Assembly (NCBI GenBank): GCA_002311645.1
Contig: DBYW01000011.1
Location: 27,315 to 91,314, forward strand
Direction: 5' to 3'
DNA length: 64,000 bases
DNA from: Bacteroidales bacterium UBA1176
GTDB taxonomy: Bacteria > Bacteroidota > Bacteroidia > Bacteroidales > WCHB1-69
Positions 55,070 to 64,000 of the stretch are shown here, one piece after another. Position 1 is the first letter of the stretch, and every line of letters begins with the position of its first letter. Position numbers and translations under genes: made by a program. Under the pieces are notes generated by a model. It did not search any database. It was given only the letters and a program-made list of their open reading frames with translations, and had not been told where the DNA came from.

Positions 55070-58000
55070 ATGAAAAAAATATCTTTGTTGTTGATATCTT
55101 TGTTGTGCGGTATGTCGTCGGCTTGGGCGCAGGTGTATAAGGTCGGCGACCTCTACACGGCGCCGGACGGGAGCCAGGGCATTGTCTATTGGCTGAACCC
55201 CGACGGCAGCGGCGGCTGGGTGGTGGCCCTGAACGACGCCTCCACGGGATGCGCCTGGGGCACCGCCACCGATATTGCCGACCTCGCCAACCAGGATCCC
55301 GGCAGCAACAACCGTCAGCAGATGCTGAACGATACCGCAGGCTATGCGCATACACAGGCCATTCGGGCATACCAGAACAATGTGGCCACCACTGCCGCCG
55401 GGGTGGTGGACTTCGCCCACGGCTGGTGCCTGCCGTCGCCTGCGCAGCTCAGCATCCTTTATGGGCAGCTCCCGTTCATCGAGGCGGCCATAGTCGCCGC
55501 AGGCGGCTCGGCACCAACCACGGGCAATTACTGGTGCAGCGCGGAGGTGGACGGCGACAACGCCTGGTATGTCATCTTCTCCTACGGCTATTTCTACTCC
55601 GGCGGCAAGACCTCGAGCAACCGGGTGCGGGCGGTGCGCAGCTTCACCTACCCCTCGGCGGACGGCGTTACCTATGTGTGGAACACCGGCGCGACGGGGA
55701 ACGACATCACCGTGTCGTCGGCCGGCACCTACAGCGTGACGGCCACCAGCCCGCAGGGATGCGCGGATGCCGACACGATGATGGTGGCCATCTTGCCTTC
55801 TGTGACCACCGGCACGGCCAAGCAGACAGGCAACACGGCGGCCTACTGCGGTGGCAACGTGACCGCCGAAGGCAGCTCCGCCGTCGTGGGACGTGGCGTC
55901 TGCTGGAGCGCCCACCCCAACCCGACCGTCAGCGACAGCCACACCACCGACGGCAGCGGCACGGGCACGTTCGCCAGCACGCTGACCGGCCTGCAGGCTG
56001 GTACCACATATCATGTGCGCGCCTACGCCACCAACAGCGCAGGCACGGCATACGGCAATGATGTCACCATCACCCTATATGCCGTTGTGCCCAAGACTGG
56101 CACCGAAACCCTTAGCCTGAACACGGATCAGACCGTGACGATATATGACCATGGCGGCCCTGGCGCAAGCTATGACAACAGCTGTGGTGGCATGCTGGTC
56201 GTCACCACGCCGAACCCCACCGACAGACTGATTTTCACGGGGTTGTACTCCGTGGAGGAACGCTACGACAAGTTGTACATTTACGACGGCAACGGCACCG
56301 ACAACCTGCTGATGGAGCTGACGGGAACCAATGGGAGTCTTCCCGTTTCAATCAAGTCCTCGCGTAACACCATCACATTGCGCTTCACTTCCGACGCATC
56401 GGTCACCTACTCAGGCTTTGCGCTGAATATGAGAGCGGTGAACTGCCTGATGTACCCCGACACCACCGCGTTTGACACCATCGTCTGCTCCAACGACCTG
56501 CCGCTGTCGTGGAATGGGCTGACTCTCTCGCAGGCTGGCTTCTACACGGTGAACCTGCAGGAACCCGACGGCTGCGACAGCGTAGTGACAATGAACCTCT
56601 ATGTGGCACAGCAGGGTGAATTTAGCGGACTCGCACTTGCCGGCACCTATTTCAGCGCGCCTGCCTCCGAGGAACGCTTTGTGATGGTGGCGGACTACAA
56701 CAACGATAACAAGAAGGACCTGATCACGCGCATCCACCCATCCGGCGAGATTCGTTTCTATCGCAGCACGGGTTCCACGTATGCCTACGACTTCTCCCTC
56801 AACGCCCAATCGTATGCTTTCTCGGCCGCCATGGACGAAAACAACAACGGGCAGTCCAGCAACATCTCCTGCCTCCAGGATTTCGACAACGACGGCATCT
56901 TGGACCTGCTGGTGCACGGTTCCAACTTCTACGACTGCACCTCCAATTCCGTCCGCGTCTATTGGGGCGCCGCCACGCACCCTTACTTCAATGACAACTC
57001 CTATGTCGAGCTCCCCGTGACGGCTCCCTACTGCATCGGGACTTACGGCGAAGACCTCAACCACGACGGACTGCTGGACATCTTCATCCGCAATTGTCGC
57101 CAGACCAACCTTTATATGAACAATGGCAACCGGCAATTTACGCAAACGTCCGTGTTCAACACGGGCCGCGACATCAATGTGATTTTCGACGACTACAATG
57201 CGGACGGCAATGTGGACCTTTGCTATACCAAGAACGGCTGGGCATCGGGAGGCTGGGGCATCCGCCTCAACAAGGGCAACGGCGACGGCACGTTCAACAC
57301 CTCCACCATCTCGAACTATGACAGCGAGCGCCCACTTGACGGGTTCTTGAATTTTCAGGCAAATCCTTTAGACAACACTCTCCCCGACATCGCATTCACC
57401 TGCAGCAACGACGGGACGTACAACAGCACGGTCTATATTGGCGAATGGAACGGCTCCTCCGGCAATTTCCAGTTCCGCACTCTGAGTGTGACCCCCTCGG
57501 AGGAGACCCGTATCGTGCAGGCCTTCGACATCAACGGCGATAGCTACGACGATCTCGTCATCCGCAGCAGGTCGGGCGACTTATATTCCGCCAAGGCCTA
57601 TATCAACGACGGGCACGGCAATTTCCCGTATTCGATCAGCATCCTGAAGGATTCTCCCTATTATCCGTATGAGTTCCACCGCCAGAACGGACAGATCCTG
57701 ATGGTGGCGTATCACGGGACTGCCCGCGACCAGATCGTGGTCTATGAAATCAATCCTGTCCTGTGCGGCACCTCCGTCGGCGGCGACTCGTTGTCCTGTC
57801 CGGGCATGCCCACTGTGACCGACTACGACGGCAACGTGTACAATACGGTGCAGATTGGCAACCAGTGCTGGATGCGGGAGAACCTGCGCACGACGCACTA
57901 CGCGGATGGCACGGACGTGGTGGCCGGCACTTCCGCCAGCTATACCGTGCCCTACCGCTACGACTACAGCGCCTCCAATATCCCGTTGGCGAAGCGGGGC

Positions 58001-59728
58001 TACCTGTACAACTGGCCTGCGGTGATGCACGGCACAGCCTCGTCATCCTCCAATCCAAGCAGCGTGCAGGGAGTCTGCCCCACGGGCTGGCATTTGCCAT
58101 CCAACGCGGAGTGGACGCAGATGATTGACTATGTGAGCAGCGTGTCCGCATACCGGTGCGGCGGCAGCAGCAGCTATATCGCCAAGTCTCTCTCCTCAAC
58201 GGAGAGTTGGACTGTCACCAACTCGAACTGCCGGCCGGGCAACGGGCAGGAATCGAACAACGCGACCGGCTTCGGCGCGTACCCGGTAGGCTACTACTGC
58301 ACCGACGGCTTCCTGGAGCCTAACATCCACGCGGCCTTCTGGAGCGCCACGGAAACCGGCACCAACACCGCCGGGCGGTATTACCTGTCGAACAGCAACA
58401 CCTCCATGGACTATGCCCAGATCACCAAGCGCTACGGCCTTTCCGTGCGCTGCGTGCTCGGCGCAGCCGACTCCCAGCCCTGCACGGGTCATGAGACCGT
58501 CAGCGACTACGACGGCAACGTATACAACACGATACAGCTTGGCAACCAGTGCTGGATGAAGGAGAACCTGCGCACGACGCACTTTGCCGATGGGGTGGAG
58601 ATTCCGGCAAGCACTACCGTATCCTCCACAGAACCGTACCGTCATCTTCCCGGTTCGAACCCGGTGGCCACATACGGTTACCTCTACAACTGGACCGCCG
58701 TGATGCACGGTGCGGCATCTTCATCGGCCAACCCCAGTGCTGTGCAGGGTATCTGTCCCGCAGGGTGGCATGTGCCGAGCGATGCGGAATGGACGCAGCT
58801 GACGGACTACCTATCCTCTCAAAGCCGGTATGTTTGCGGCGACAACTCCTCCAACATCGCCAAGGCTTTGGCAGCCACGACGGGATGGGCGGTCAACACC
58901 AACAGCAACACCACCTGCACGGTGGGCGGCGACCAGTCAACCAACAACGCCACGGGCTTTGGTGCCATGCAGGCGGGCGGATACCATAGCAGCGGCTTTG
59001 GCAGCTCGACCCGCGCCAACCTGTGGAGCTGTACCATCGATGCCTCTACCGGACAAGCCTGGTACCGCTATTTGAGCTATCTGAGCGCCACTGTGGGGCG
59101 CAATAACTACCTCTTGACCGGCGGCTATTCCGTGCGCTGCCTCTTGGGTGCGGGCAACACGCGTGCCGCCGCCGTGGGCGATGTCCTCTGCACCGACGGC
59201 ACGTGGGTGGCCCCAAGCGACTACGCTGCCTCCGGCAAGACCGCCCAGGGGGTCATCTTCTATGTGGACGCCTCCGGCTACCACGGCTGGGCGGTGAACC
59301 TGACAGATGACTGCACCAGCTGTTGTTGGAGTGAATCCCTAACTGATATTCCAGAACTGACCAATTATACTGGTTATCCAACTACTGATACGGCGGGTTA
59401 TAGTAATACGCAAATTATACGTACATTCGGCAATGCGACCACCTATCCAGCGGCTTGGGCGGTAGATTTTGACCACGGCTGGTATCTGCCAGCCATAGAT
59501 CAGATCTGGGAGGTTTGGCTAAACAGATCCGACATTAATCCATCACTAGTTCTGACTGGTGGCACGGTTATTGGAGACGGTGCATCGTCTTGGTGGTACT
59601 GGTCATCTACAGAAGAGAGTTCCGCTGCGGCATGGACTGTGAACAATTCAGGTTTTGCTGGTTCATGCACTAAATCCTATTACAACGCGAACTATTTCCG
59701 CAGAGTTCGTAGTGTCCGAACTTTTTAG
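55070..59728 (+). CDS. Surface protein: Lcl_C-like, FN3, CUB, FG-GAP, two FISUMP, Lcl_C-like
   Basis: 1,552 residues with signal peptide (MKKISLLLISLLCGMSSAWAQ). Modules in order: an Lcl_C/DUF1566-like domain (about 22-195, VGDLYTAPDGSQGIVYWLNP to RVRAVRSF), a PKD-like fold, an FN3-like repeat, a CUB domain (about 340-455, YDKLYIYDGNGTDN, NTITLRFTSDASV), a GCDS.VT repeat, and an FG-GAP/VCBS-like propeller with Ca-type D-x-D-x-D loops (DYNNDNKKDLI, DFDNDGILDLL, DLNHDGLLDIF, DYNADGNVDLC, DINGDSYDDLV). Then come two FISUMP domains (about 57780-58470 and 58475-59150) and a final Lcl_C-like domain ending RSVRTF. It is probably a sugar- or matrix-binding surface protein. The first 523 bp of the mature region are almost identical to those of the next gene. 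Confidence 0.85.
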   Translation: MKKISLLLISLLCGMSSAWAQVYKVGDLYTAPDGSQGIVYWLNPDGSGGWVVALNDASTGCAWGTATDIADLANQDPGSNNRQQMLNDTAGYAHTQAIRAYQNNVATTAAGVVDFAHGWCLPSPAQLSILYGQLPFIEAAIVAAGGSAPTTGNYWCSAEVDGDNAWYVIFSYGYFYSGGKTSSNRVRAVRSFTYPSADGVTYVWNTGATGNDITVSSAGTYSVTATSPQGCADADTMMVAILPSVTTGTAKQTGNTAAYCGGNVTAEGSSAVVGRGVCWSAHPNPTVSDSHTTDGSGTGTFASTLTGLQAGTTYHVRAYATNSAGTAYGNDVTITLYAVVPKTGTETLSLNTDQTVTIYDHGGPGASYDNSCGGMLVVTTPNPTDRLIFTGLYSVEERYDKLYIYDGNGTDNLLMELTGTNGSLPVSIKSSRNTITLRFTSDASVTYSGFALNMRAVNCLMYPDTTAFDTIVCSNDLPLSWNGLTLSQAGFYTVNLQEPDGCDSVVTMNLYVAQQGEFSGLALAGTYFSAPASEERFVMVADYNNDNKKDLITRIHPSGEIRFYRSTGSTYAYDFSLNAQSYAFSAAMDENNNGQSSNISCLQDFDNDGILDLLVHGSNFYDCTSNSVRVYWGAATHPYFNDNSYVELPVTAPYCIGTYGEDLNHDGLLDIFIRNCRQTNLYMNNGNRQFTQTSVFNTGRDINVIFDDYNADGNVDLCYTKNGWASGGWGIRLNKGNGDGTFNTSTISNYDSERPLDGFLNFQANPLDNTLPDIAFTCSNDGTYNSTVYIGEWNGSSGNFQFRTLSVTPSEETRIVQAFDINGDSYDDLVIRSRSGDLYSAKAYINDGHGNFPYSISILKDSPYYPYEFHRQNGQILMVAYHGTARDQIVVYEINPVLCGTSVGGDSLSCPGMPTVTDYDGNVYNTVQIGNQCWMRENLRTTHYADGTDVVAGTSASYTVPYRYDYSASNIPLAKRGYLYNWPAVMHGTASSSSNPSSVQGVCPTGWHLPSNAEWTQMIDYVSSVSAYRCGGSSSYIAKSLSSTESWTVTNSNCRPGNGQESNNATGFGAYPVGYYCTDGFLEPNIHAAFWSATETGTNTAGRYYLSNSNTSMDYAQITKRYGLSVRCVLGAADSQPCTGHETVSDYDGNVYNTIQLGNQCWMKENLRTTHFADGVEIPASTTVSSTEPYRHLPGSNPVATYGYLYNWTAVMHGAASSSANPSAVQGICPAGWHVPSDAEWTQLTDYLSSQSRYVCGDNSSNIAKALAATTGWAVNTNSNTTCTVGGDQSTNNATGFGAMQAGGYHSSGFGSSTRANLWSCTIDASTGQAWYRYLSYLSATVGRNNYLLTGGYSVRCLLGAGNTRAAAVGDVLCTDGTWVAPSDYAASGKTAQGVIFYVDASGYHGWAVNLTDDCTSCCWSESLTDIPELTNYTGYPTTDTAGYSNTQIIRTFGNATTYPAAWAVDFDHGWYLPAIDQIWEVWLNRSDINPSLVLTGGTVIGDGASSWWYWSSTEESSAAAWTVNNSGFAGSCTKSYYNANYFRRVRSVRTF
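55130..55652 (+). repeat. 523-bp duplicated coding segment, copy 1
   Basis: Encodes the N-terminal Lcl_C-like domain. It aligns without gaps to 59948-60470. In two sampled stretches, of about 108 and 122 bp, I count five and three differences. Confidence 0.85.
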
Positions 59729-59887
59729 TAAATCCTGCCGTACCAGACGAAGGGAACAAGGGTTGAGAAGATTGGCGTAGCATTTGAGACGGAGACGATG
59801 ACGATGGGAGAATGGAGGAGTGAGAACTGAGAGATTAGAGATAAATAGATACATAAACTAATTTGAAGCTGTTTGTCTATGGGAGCG

Positions 59888-62800
59888 ATGAAAAGAATAG
59901 GTTTGCTTTTTCTTGCCATGTTGTGCGGTCTGATGTCGTCGATGGCGCAGGTGTATCAGGTCGGCGACCTGTACACGGCGCCGGACGGGAGCCAGGGCAT
60001 TGTCTATTGGCTGAACCCCGACGGCAGCGGTGGCTGGGTGGTGGCTCTGAACGATGCCTCCTCGGGTTGCGCTTGGGGCACGGTGGGCGACATCCCCGGC
60101 CTCGACAACCGGAACCCCGGCAGCAACAACCGCCAGCAGTTGCTCACCGACACGGCGGGCCATGCCCATACGCAAGCCATCCGCAGCTACCAGAACAATG
60201 CGGCCAACACCGCCGCCGGCGTGGTGGACTTCGCCCATGGCTGGTACCTGCCGTCGCCCGCGCAGCTCAGCATCCTCTTCGGGCAGCTTCCGTTTATTGA
60301 GGCGGCCCTCGTCGCCGCGGGCGGCACGGCCCCCGCCACGGGCAACTACTGGTGCAGCGCGGAGGTGGACGGCGACAATGCCTGGTATGTCATCTTCTCC
60401 TACGGTTATTTCAACTCCGGCGGCAAGACCTCGAGCAACCGGGTGCGGGCGGTGCGCAGCTTCACCTACCCGTCGTTCGGCACGGTGGCCTACACCTGGA
60501 GCGACGGCTCCACGGGCAGCAGCATCACGGTGACGCCCACGGCGGACGCCACCTGGTCGGTGACGGCCACCGCCGGCAACTGCACAGACAACGACTCGCA
60601 TAGCGTGCAAGTCGTGAACTGCACGGACTACAGCTCGGCGGAATGTCCGACGCATCTGAACTTGAATGTTGCCGCCCATTGGAACAACGTTTTGCTCCAA
60701 TGGCAAGCCACATACCCGCAGGATATCATCACAGACACGCTCTCTTATCATGTCAACCGGGCGGGAGGCGGCAGTTATGGAAATAACAATACCTTTACCA
60801 TGGCTACCCGCTACCCGAAGGACAGTTTGGCGCGCATGAACGGCAAATATTTGACCCATGTCGGCGCCTACACCGGCACTATCCCCGAGCGGGCACGGCT
60901 CCATGTCTATGTGTTGGGGAACGAAAGTCCCACCGTGTTGAACGTGGTGCGTGAATATACTCAGGACATCCCCGTGAATTCCATCCAGCTCTTCGCCTAT
61001 AACCTCTTCGCCCTGGATGTTCCTATCCCCGTGGACACCTCCAAGTCGCTGATTCTCGGCTATGAGTACATAAACGTGAGCGGAGGATCCATACAGGTGG
61101 GAGACAACAATGTGCAGAATCTGTACAATAACCTGATGTGTGATGCCAGCGGATGGTATACGCTGAATAATATCGGCGCGAACGGTTACGCCTGGATCAT
61201 CGACGGCTACTTCGGCGACGGGGATTTCGCCGTCTATGATGTCTATCGCGATAACGTGAAGTTGAACAACGAACCGATAATCAGCAACAATTTTGTCGAC
61301 ACGGACATCTTTGAGGGTGAAAGTCACTGCTATTCCATTACCGCCTTATGTGCGACACCGGTAAGCACAGACCTTATTTGTGTCACCACTCCGACCATGC
61401 CGCAACCGCAGGCTTGTCCCGGTATGGCCACAGTGACAGACCAGGACGGCAACGTCTACAATACGGTGCAGATCGGCAACCAGTGCTGGATGCGGGAGAA
61501 CATGCGTGCCACGCACTACGCCGACGGGACGGCCTTGAGCACCGCCGACACGACGAACGCCGATGTGGAACTCTATTATAACACCCCCGGCAGCGCGGCG
61601 GTCTATGGGCTCCTGTACAACATGGCCGGAGCATTGCGCGGCTACCAGTCAGACCTGAATCCGAGTAGGATACAGGGTATCTGCCCCACAGGATGGCATG
61701 TACCGAGCAATGCGGAGATGGCCCAACTGAAGAGCTACATCATTAGCAACGGCAACTATACGTGTGGCAGCAATAGCGACTACATCGCCAAGGCATTGGC
61801 CTCCACTGTGGGCTGGCCCAACACCGACACGCTGCCAGCTTGTGCGGTGGCCAACAATCCTTCCGCCAACAACTTGACGGGCTTCTCCTTTGTGCCGCAC
61901 GGCTACTTCTTCGGGACATTCGGTGGCGGTTTCGGCAGCACTGGCTACTCATGGACGTCGTCTCCGGTCGGCACGTCTTTCCCCGCAGGCTCATACTACG
62001 ACATCGATATCAACAGCACCTCCTTCAATCCTGGACAATCCTGGGCCGCCGCTCGCGGCGGACTGGCCGTGCGCTGCCTGAAGGGCAACACCTTCGCGAC
62101 AGTGTTCTCCGACAACGCCTTCAACGTCCAGACAACCACGGCTACGTGTCGTGGCAGCGTCGCTCAAGACGGTGGCGAAGCTGTGACGGCACGGGGCTTC
62201 TGCTGGAACACTACCGGCACGCCGACGCTTAATGATACGCATACCATTGATAGCAGTGGGGTAGGGACGTTCACCACTACGCTTACGGGCCTGACGCCAG
62301 GGACCACCTACTATGTGCGGGCATACGCCACCAACAACATAGGCACGATATACGGCAGGGTGTTGACCTTCACGACATCCACTTTCCAGTGCGGCACTTC
62401 GATCCTCACCGATTACGATGACAACCTCTATTATACGTTGCAACTGGGCGACCAGTGCTGGATGAAGGAGAACCTGCGGACCACGCACTATGCAGATGGA
62501 ATCGCAATTCCGGCCGGAAGTGCGGGCTCCTACGAGGTGGCATACCGTTATAATCCTAATAATGATGCCAATAACGTGGCCACTTACGGCTACCTGTACA
62601 ACTATATGGCACTGATGCATGGAGCGGCCTCCTCGGCCGCTAATCCGAGCGGGGTGCAGGGTATCTGTCCCACGGGCTGGCACGTGCCATCCGACGCGGA
62701 GTGGACACAGTTGACAGACTATGTGAGCAGTGTGCCAGAATATCGGTGCGGAGGAGACAGCACGAGGATTGCCAAGGCTATGGCCGCCACGGAAGGCTGG

Positions 62801-63901
62801 GAGAATTACGGTGGCACCTGCGTGGTGGGCAACGACCAGAGTGCCAATAACGCCACAGGCTTTACGGCTCGTCCCGCGGGATCATTTGCTGTTTCCTACG
62901 ATAGTTACACTATTCTTGCATACTTATGGAGCTGCACTGAAAATAGTGAAAATAATCGGTTTGTGATGACCCGCTATATTAACAGGGCAGGTCGCAATGT
63001 GAAAAGTGGAGGTTATTCCAAAATCAACAGTTATCCTGTGCGCTGTTTGAAGGGCACTGCGTTAGCGACGGTGTTTACGAACAACGTCTCCAATGTTGAG
63101 AACGCCACCGCCGTATGCAGCGGCAATGTCACCTGCGACGGTGGCGAAGCCGTGACGGCACGGGGCTTCTGTTGGAACACGACTGGCTCGCCGACCCTCA
63201 ACGACGCACACACCACCAATGGCAGTGGGGTGGGGACGTTCACCACCACGCTCACGGGATTGCAGTCCGGCACCACCTACTACGTGCGGGCCTACGCCAC
63301 CAACGCATGGGGCACGGCTTACGGTGCGGAAATCACTTTCACGACCACATCTGTTCCCGCTGCCGTGGGTAATATCCTCTGCACCGACGGCTCTTGGGTA
63401 TCGCCAAGCAGCTATGCCGCCTCCGGCAAGACCGCCATGGGCGTGATCTTCCATGTGGACGCCTCCGGTCTGCACGGCTGGGCCTTGAATCTGCACGACG
63501 ACTGTACCAGTTGTCAGTGGGGTGGCTACGGCGTTTCTATCTCTGGTTTTTCGGGTGTTGCTCCTGGCTCCGACACGGCGGGTTGCAGTAACACGAGGAT
63601 TATTCGCGATTTCGGCGACGCCTACACCTATCCAGCGGCCTGGGCGGTCGATTTCCCCAACGGCTGGTATCTGCCCGCACTTGGCCAACTGAGTGCACTC
63701 TCTGACGTGCTCACTACAGTAAACTCTTCGCTCACCGCTGTGGGTGGTACTGTGTTGGGCTATGGCTCTTCATCGTGGTCTTATTGGTCATCGACACCAA
63801 ACGGAGACTACAATGCATTTCTCTTGTCCTACACAGGATCTGCGAGTATAGCTGCTGGTAGAGACAACAATCGTAGGGTGCGCAGTGTGCGTTCGTTTTA
63901 G
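59888..63901 (+). CDS. Surface protein: Lcl_C-like, adhesin region, two FISUMP, Lcl_C-like
   Basis: 1,337 residues from ATG 59888 (MKRIGLLFLAMLCGLMSSMAQ, which aligns with the signal peptide of the 55070 protein). An ATG at 59879 and a TTG at 59873 in the same frame would only add a few residues. Modules: an N-terminal Lcl_C-like domain ending RAVRSF, a PKD-like fold, and a region of about 250-500 with a jelly-roll-like part (ATRYPKDSLARMNGKYLTHVG, NSIQLFAYNLFALDVPI) that resembles gingipain/hemagglutinin adhesin segments. Then FISUMP (about 61405-62085), FN3-like, FISUMP (about 62385-63050), FN3-like and a terminal Lcl_C-like domain ending RSVRSF. It is the last gene of the adhesin run. No sorting domain was recognised. 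Confidence 0.85.
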   Translation: MKRIGLLFLAMLCGLMSSMAQVYQVGDLYTAPDGSQGIVYWLNPDGSGGWVVALNDASSGCAWGTVGDIPGLDNRNPGSNNRQQLLTDTAGHAHTQAIRSYQNNAANTAAGVVDFAHGWYLPSPAQLSILFGQLPFIEAALVAAGGTAPATGNYWCSAEVDGDNAWYVIFSYGYFNSGGKTSSNRVRAVRSFTYPSFGTVAYTWSDGSTGSSITVTPTADATWSVTATAGNCTDNDSHSVQVVNCTDYSSAECPTHLNLNVAAHWNNVLLQWQATYPQDIITDTLSYHVNRAGGGSYGNNNTFTMATRYPKDSLARMNGKYLTHVGAYTGTIPERARLHVYVLGNESPTVLNVVREYTQDIPVNSIQLFAYNLFALDVPIPVDTSKSLILGYEYINVSGGSIQVGDNNVQNLYNNLMCDASGWYTLNNIGANGYAWIIDGYFGDGDFAVYDVYRDNVKLNNEPIISNNFVDTDIFEGESHCYSITALCATPVSTDLICVTTPTMPQPQACPGMATVTDQDGNVYNTVQIGNQCWMRENMRATHYADGTALSTADTTNADVELYYNTPGSAAVYGLLYNMAGALRGYQSDLNPSRIQGICPTGWHVPSNAEMAQLKSYIISNGNYTCGSNSDYIAKALASTVGWPNTDTLPACAVANNPSANNLTGFSFVPHGYFFGTFGGGFGSTGYSWTSSPVGTSFPAGSYYDIDINSTSFNPGQSWAAARGGLAVRCLKGNTFATVFSDNAFNVQTTTATCRGSVAQDGGEAVTARGFCWNTTGTPTLNDTHTIDSSGVGTFTTTLTGLTPGTTYYVRAYATNNIGTIYGRVLTFTTSTFQCGTSILTDYDDNLYYTLQLGDQCWMKENLRTTHYADGIAIPAGSAGSYEVAYRYNPNNDANNVATYGYLYNYMALMHGAASSAANPSGVQGICPTGWHVPSDAEWTQLTDYVSSVPEYRCGGDSTRIAKAMAATEGWENYGGTCVVGNDQSANNATGFTARPAGSFAVSYDSYTILAYLWSCTENSENNRFVMTRYINRAGRNVKSGGYSKINSYPVRCLKGTALATVFTNNVSNVENATAVCSGNVTCDGGEAVTARGFCWNTTGSPTLNDAHTTNGSGVGTFTTTLTGLQSGTTYYVRAYATNAWGTAYGAEITFTTTSVPAAVGNILCTDGSWVSPSSYAASGKTAMGVIFHVDASGLHGWALNLHDDCTSCQWGGYGVSISGFSGVAPGSDTAGCSNTRIIRDFGDAYTYPAAWAVDFPNGWYLPALGQLSALSDVLTTVNSSLTAVGGTVLGYGSSSWSYWSSTPNGDYNAFLLSYTGSASIAAGRDNNRRVRSVRSF
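59948..60470 (+). repeat. 523-bp duplicated coding segment, copy 2
   Basis: Gap-free partner of 55130-55652. Similarity stops sharply after the Lcl_C-like domain, where the PKD-like folds differ. Confidence 0.85.
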
Positions 63902-63904
63902 GGG

Positions 63905-63930
63905 TGATCAGTGAACAGTGATCAGTTTTT
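63905..63930 (+). terminator. Possible weak terminator after the adhesin run
   Basis: TGATCA (63905-63910), an 8-base loop and TGATCA (63919-63924) can form a 6-bp stem, followed by GTTTTT. The stem is weak and the same words also form the intergenic repeat, so this may be incidental. Confidence 0.35.
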
Positions 63931-64000
63931 GGTAGTTATATGCATGATGGTACCAGGCTGGGGTAAACAACACATTTTCCTTAAGCAGCCCTGTAGGGGC
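63931..64000 (-). repeat. Interspersed element, second copy, cut by the window edge
   Basis: 63931-63978 is the inverse of 18397-18444 with 43 of 48 identical positions. Continuing on the minus strand toward 64000 it shows AGCCCTGTAGGGGC, a stem matching the GCCCC/GGGGC hairpin at the other end of the full copy. The copy is therefore short, with the hairpin-rich centre missing. Confidence 0.7.

Noticed and set aside
38137..63901. Diversity-generating retroelement acting on the C-type-lectin-like domains
   Set aside because: FISUMP and DUF1566-type folds are plausible targets for such elements, but no reverse transcriptase or accessory gene is in the window, and I saw no template-like repeat differing only at adenines. 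It could exist elsewhere in the genome.
1..64000. tRNA or rRNA genes
   Set aside because: No conserved rRNA segment or tRNA-like TTCGA arm with CCA-adjacent stem was recognised on either strand.

Overview
The window looks like chromosome from a member of the Bacteroidota, most likely Bacteroidales (exact taxon not determinable here). The evidence is several TAnnTTTG-type -7 promoter boxes, almost no Shine-Dalgarno sites, type IX secretion (T9SS) C-terminal sorting domains, Bacteroidota-style lipoproteins, a typical 72-residue Bacteroidota HTH protein, and many FISUMP (Fib_succ_major) domains. I found no rRNA, tRNA, CRISPR array, insertion sequence or phage gene. The long antisense open frames inside the GC-rich genes are shadows.

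Left part (1-23.4 kb), mostly minus strand: a partial secreted glycerophosphodiester phosphodiesterase, a small outer-membrane barrel, a GNAT acetyltransferase, then an envelope group of an L,D-transpeptidase, an AlgJ/PatB-like SGNH protein and an AlgI/PatA-like MBOAT acyltransferase, which probably O-acetylate a surface or wall polymer. Next come four T9SS cargo proteins. Two are large tandem paralogues with a papain-like domain that carries a dockerin-like calcium loop between its His and Asn. A 775-bp non-coding block of short hairpins and 14-bp repeats follows, then a MATE transporter, YqgE/AlgH, a Big_5-type lipoprotein, a second GNAT and a small HTH regulator.

Right part (23.6-63.9 kb), all plus strand with gaps of 2-159 bp. 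It opens with a eukaryote-like phosphosignalling island: a double zinc-ribbon/FHA protein with six 11-residue Thr repeats, a Ser/Thr kinase-FHA, an FHA-TM-trypsin-like protease, a PP2C phosphatase with a membrane segment, and a second, membrane-anchored kinase. Two paralogous exported BACON-like proteins and a FISUMP lipoprotein follow. Then come four large surface proteins, one of 5,611 residues with ten FISUMP modules. They combine collagen-like, FN3-like, PKD, CUB, FG-GAP and lectin-like modules and all end in the same Lcl_C/DUF1566-like domain.

The most interesting candidate system is this contiguous arrangement. Cytosolic Thr phosphorylation and phospho-Thr reading are joined through three single-pass membrane proteins to a periplasmic protease, and encoded directly upstream of a modular, recombining giant-adhesin locus. 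Functional coupling between the two halves is inferred from gene order only.
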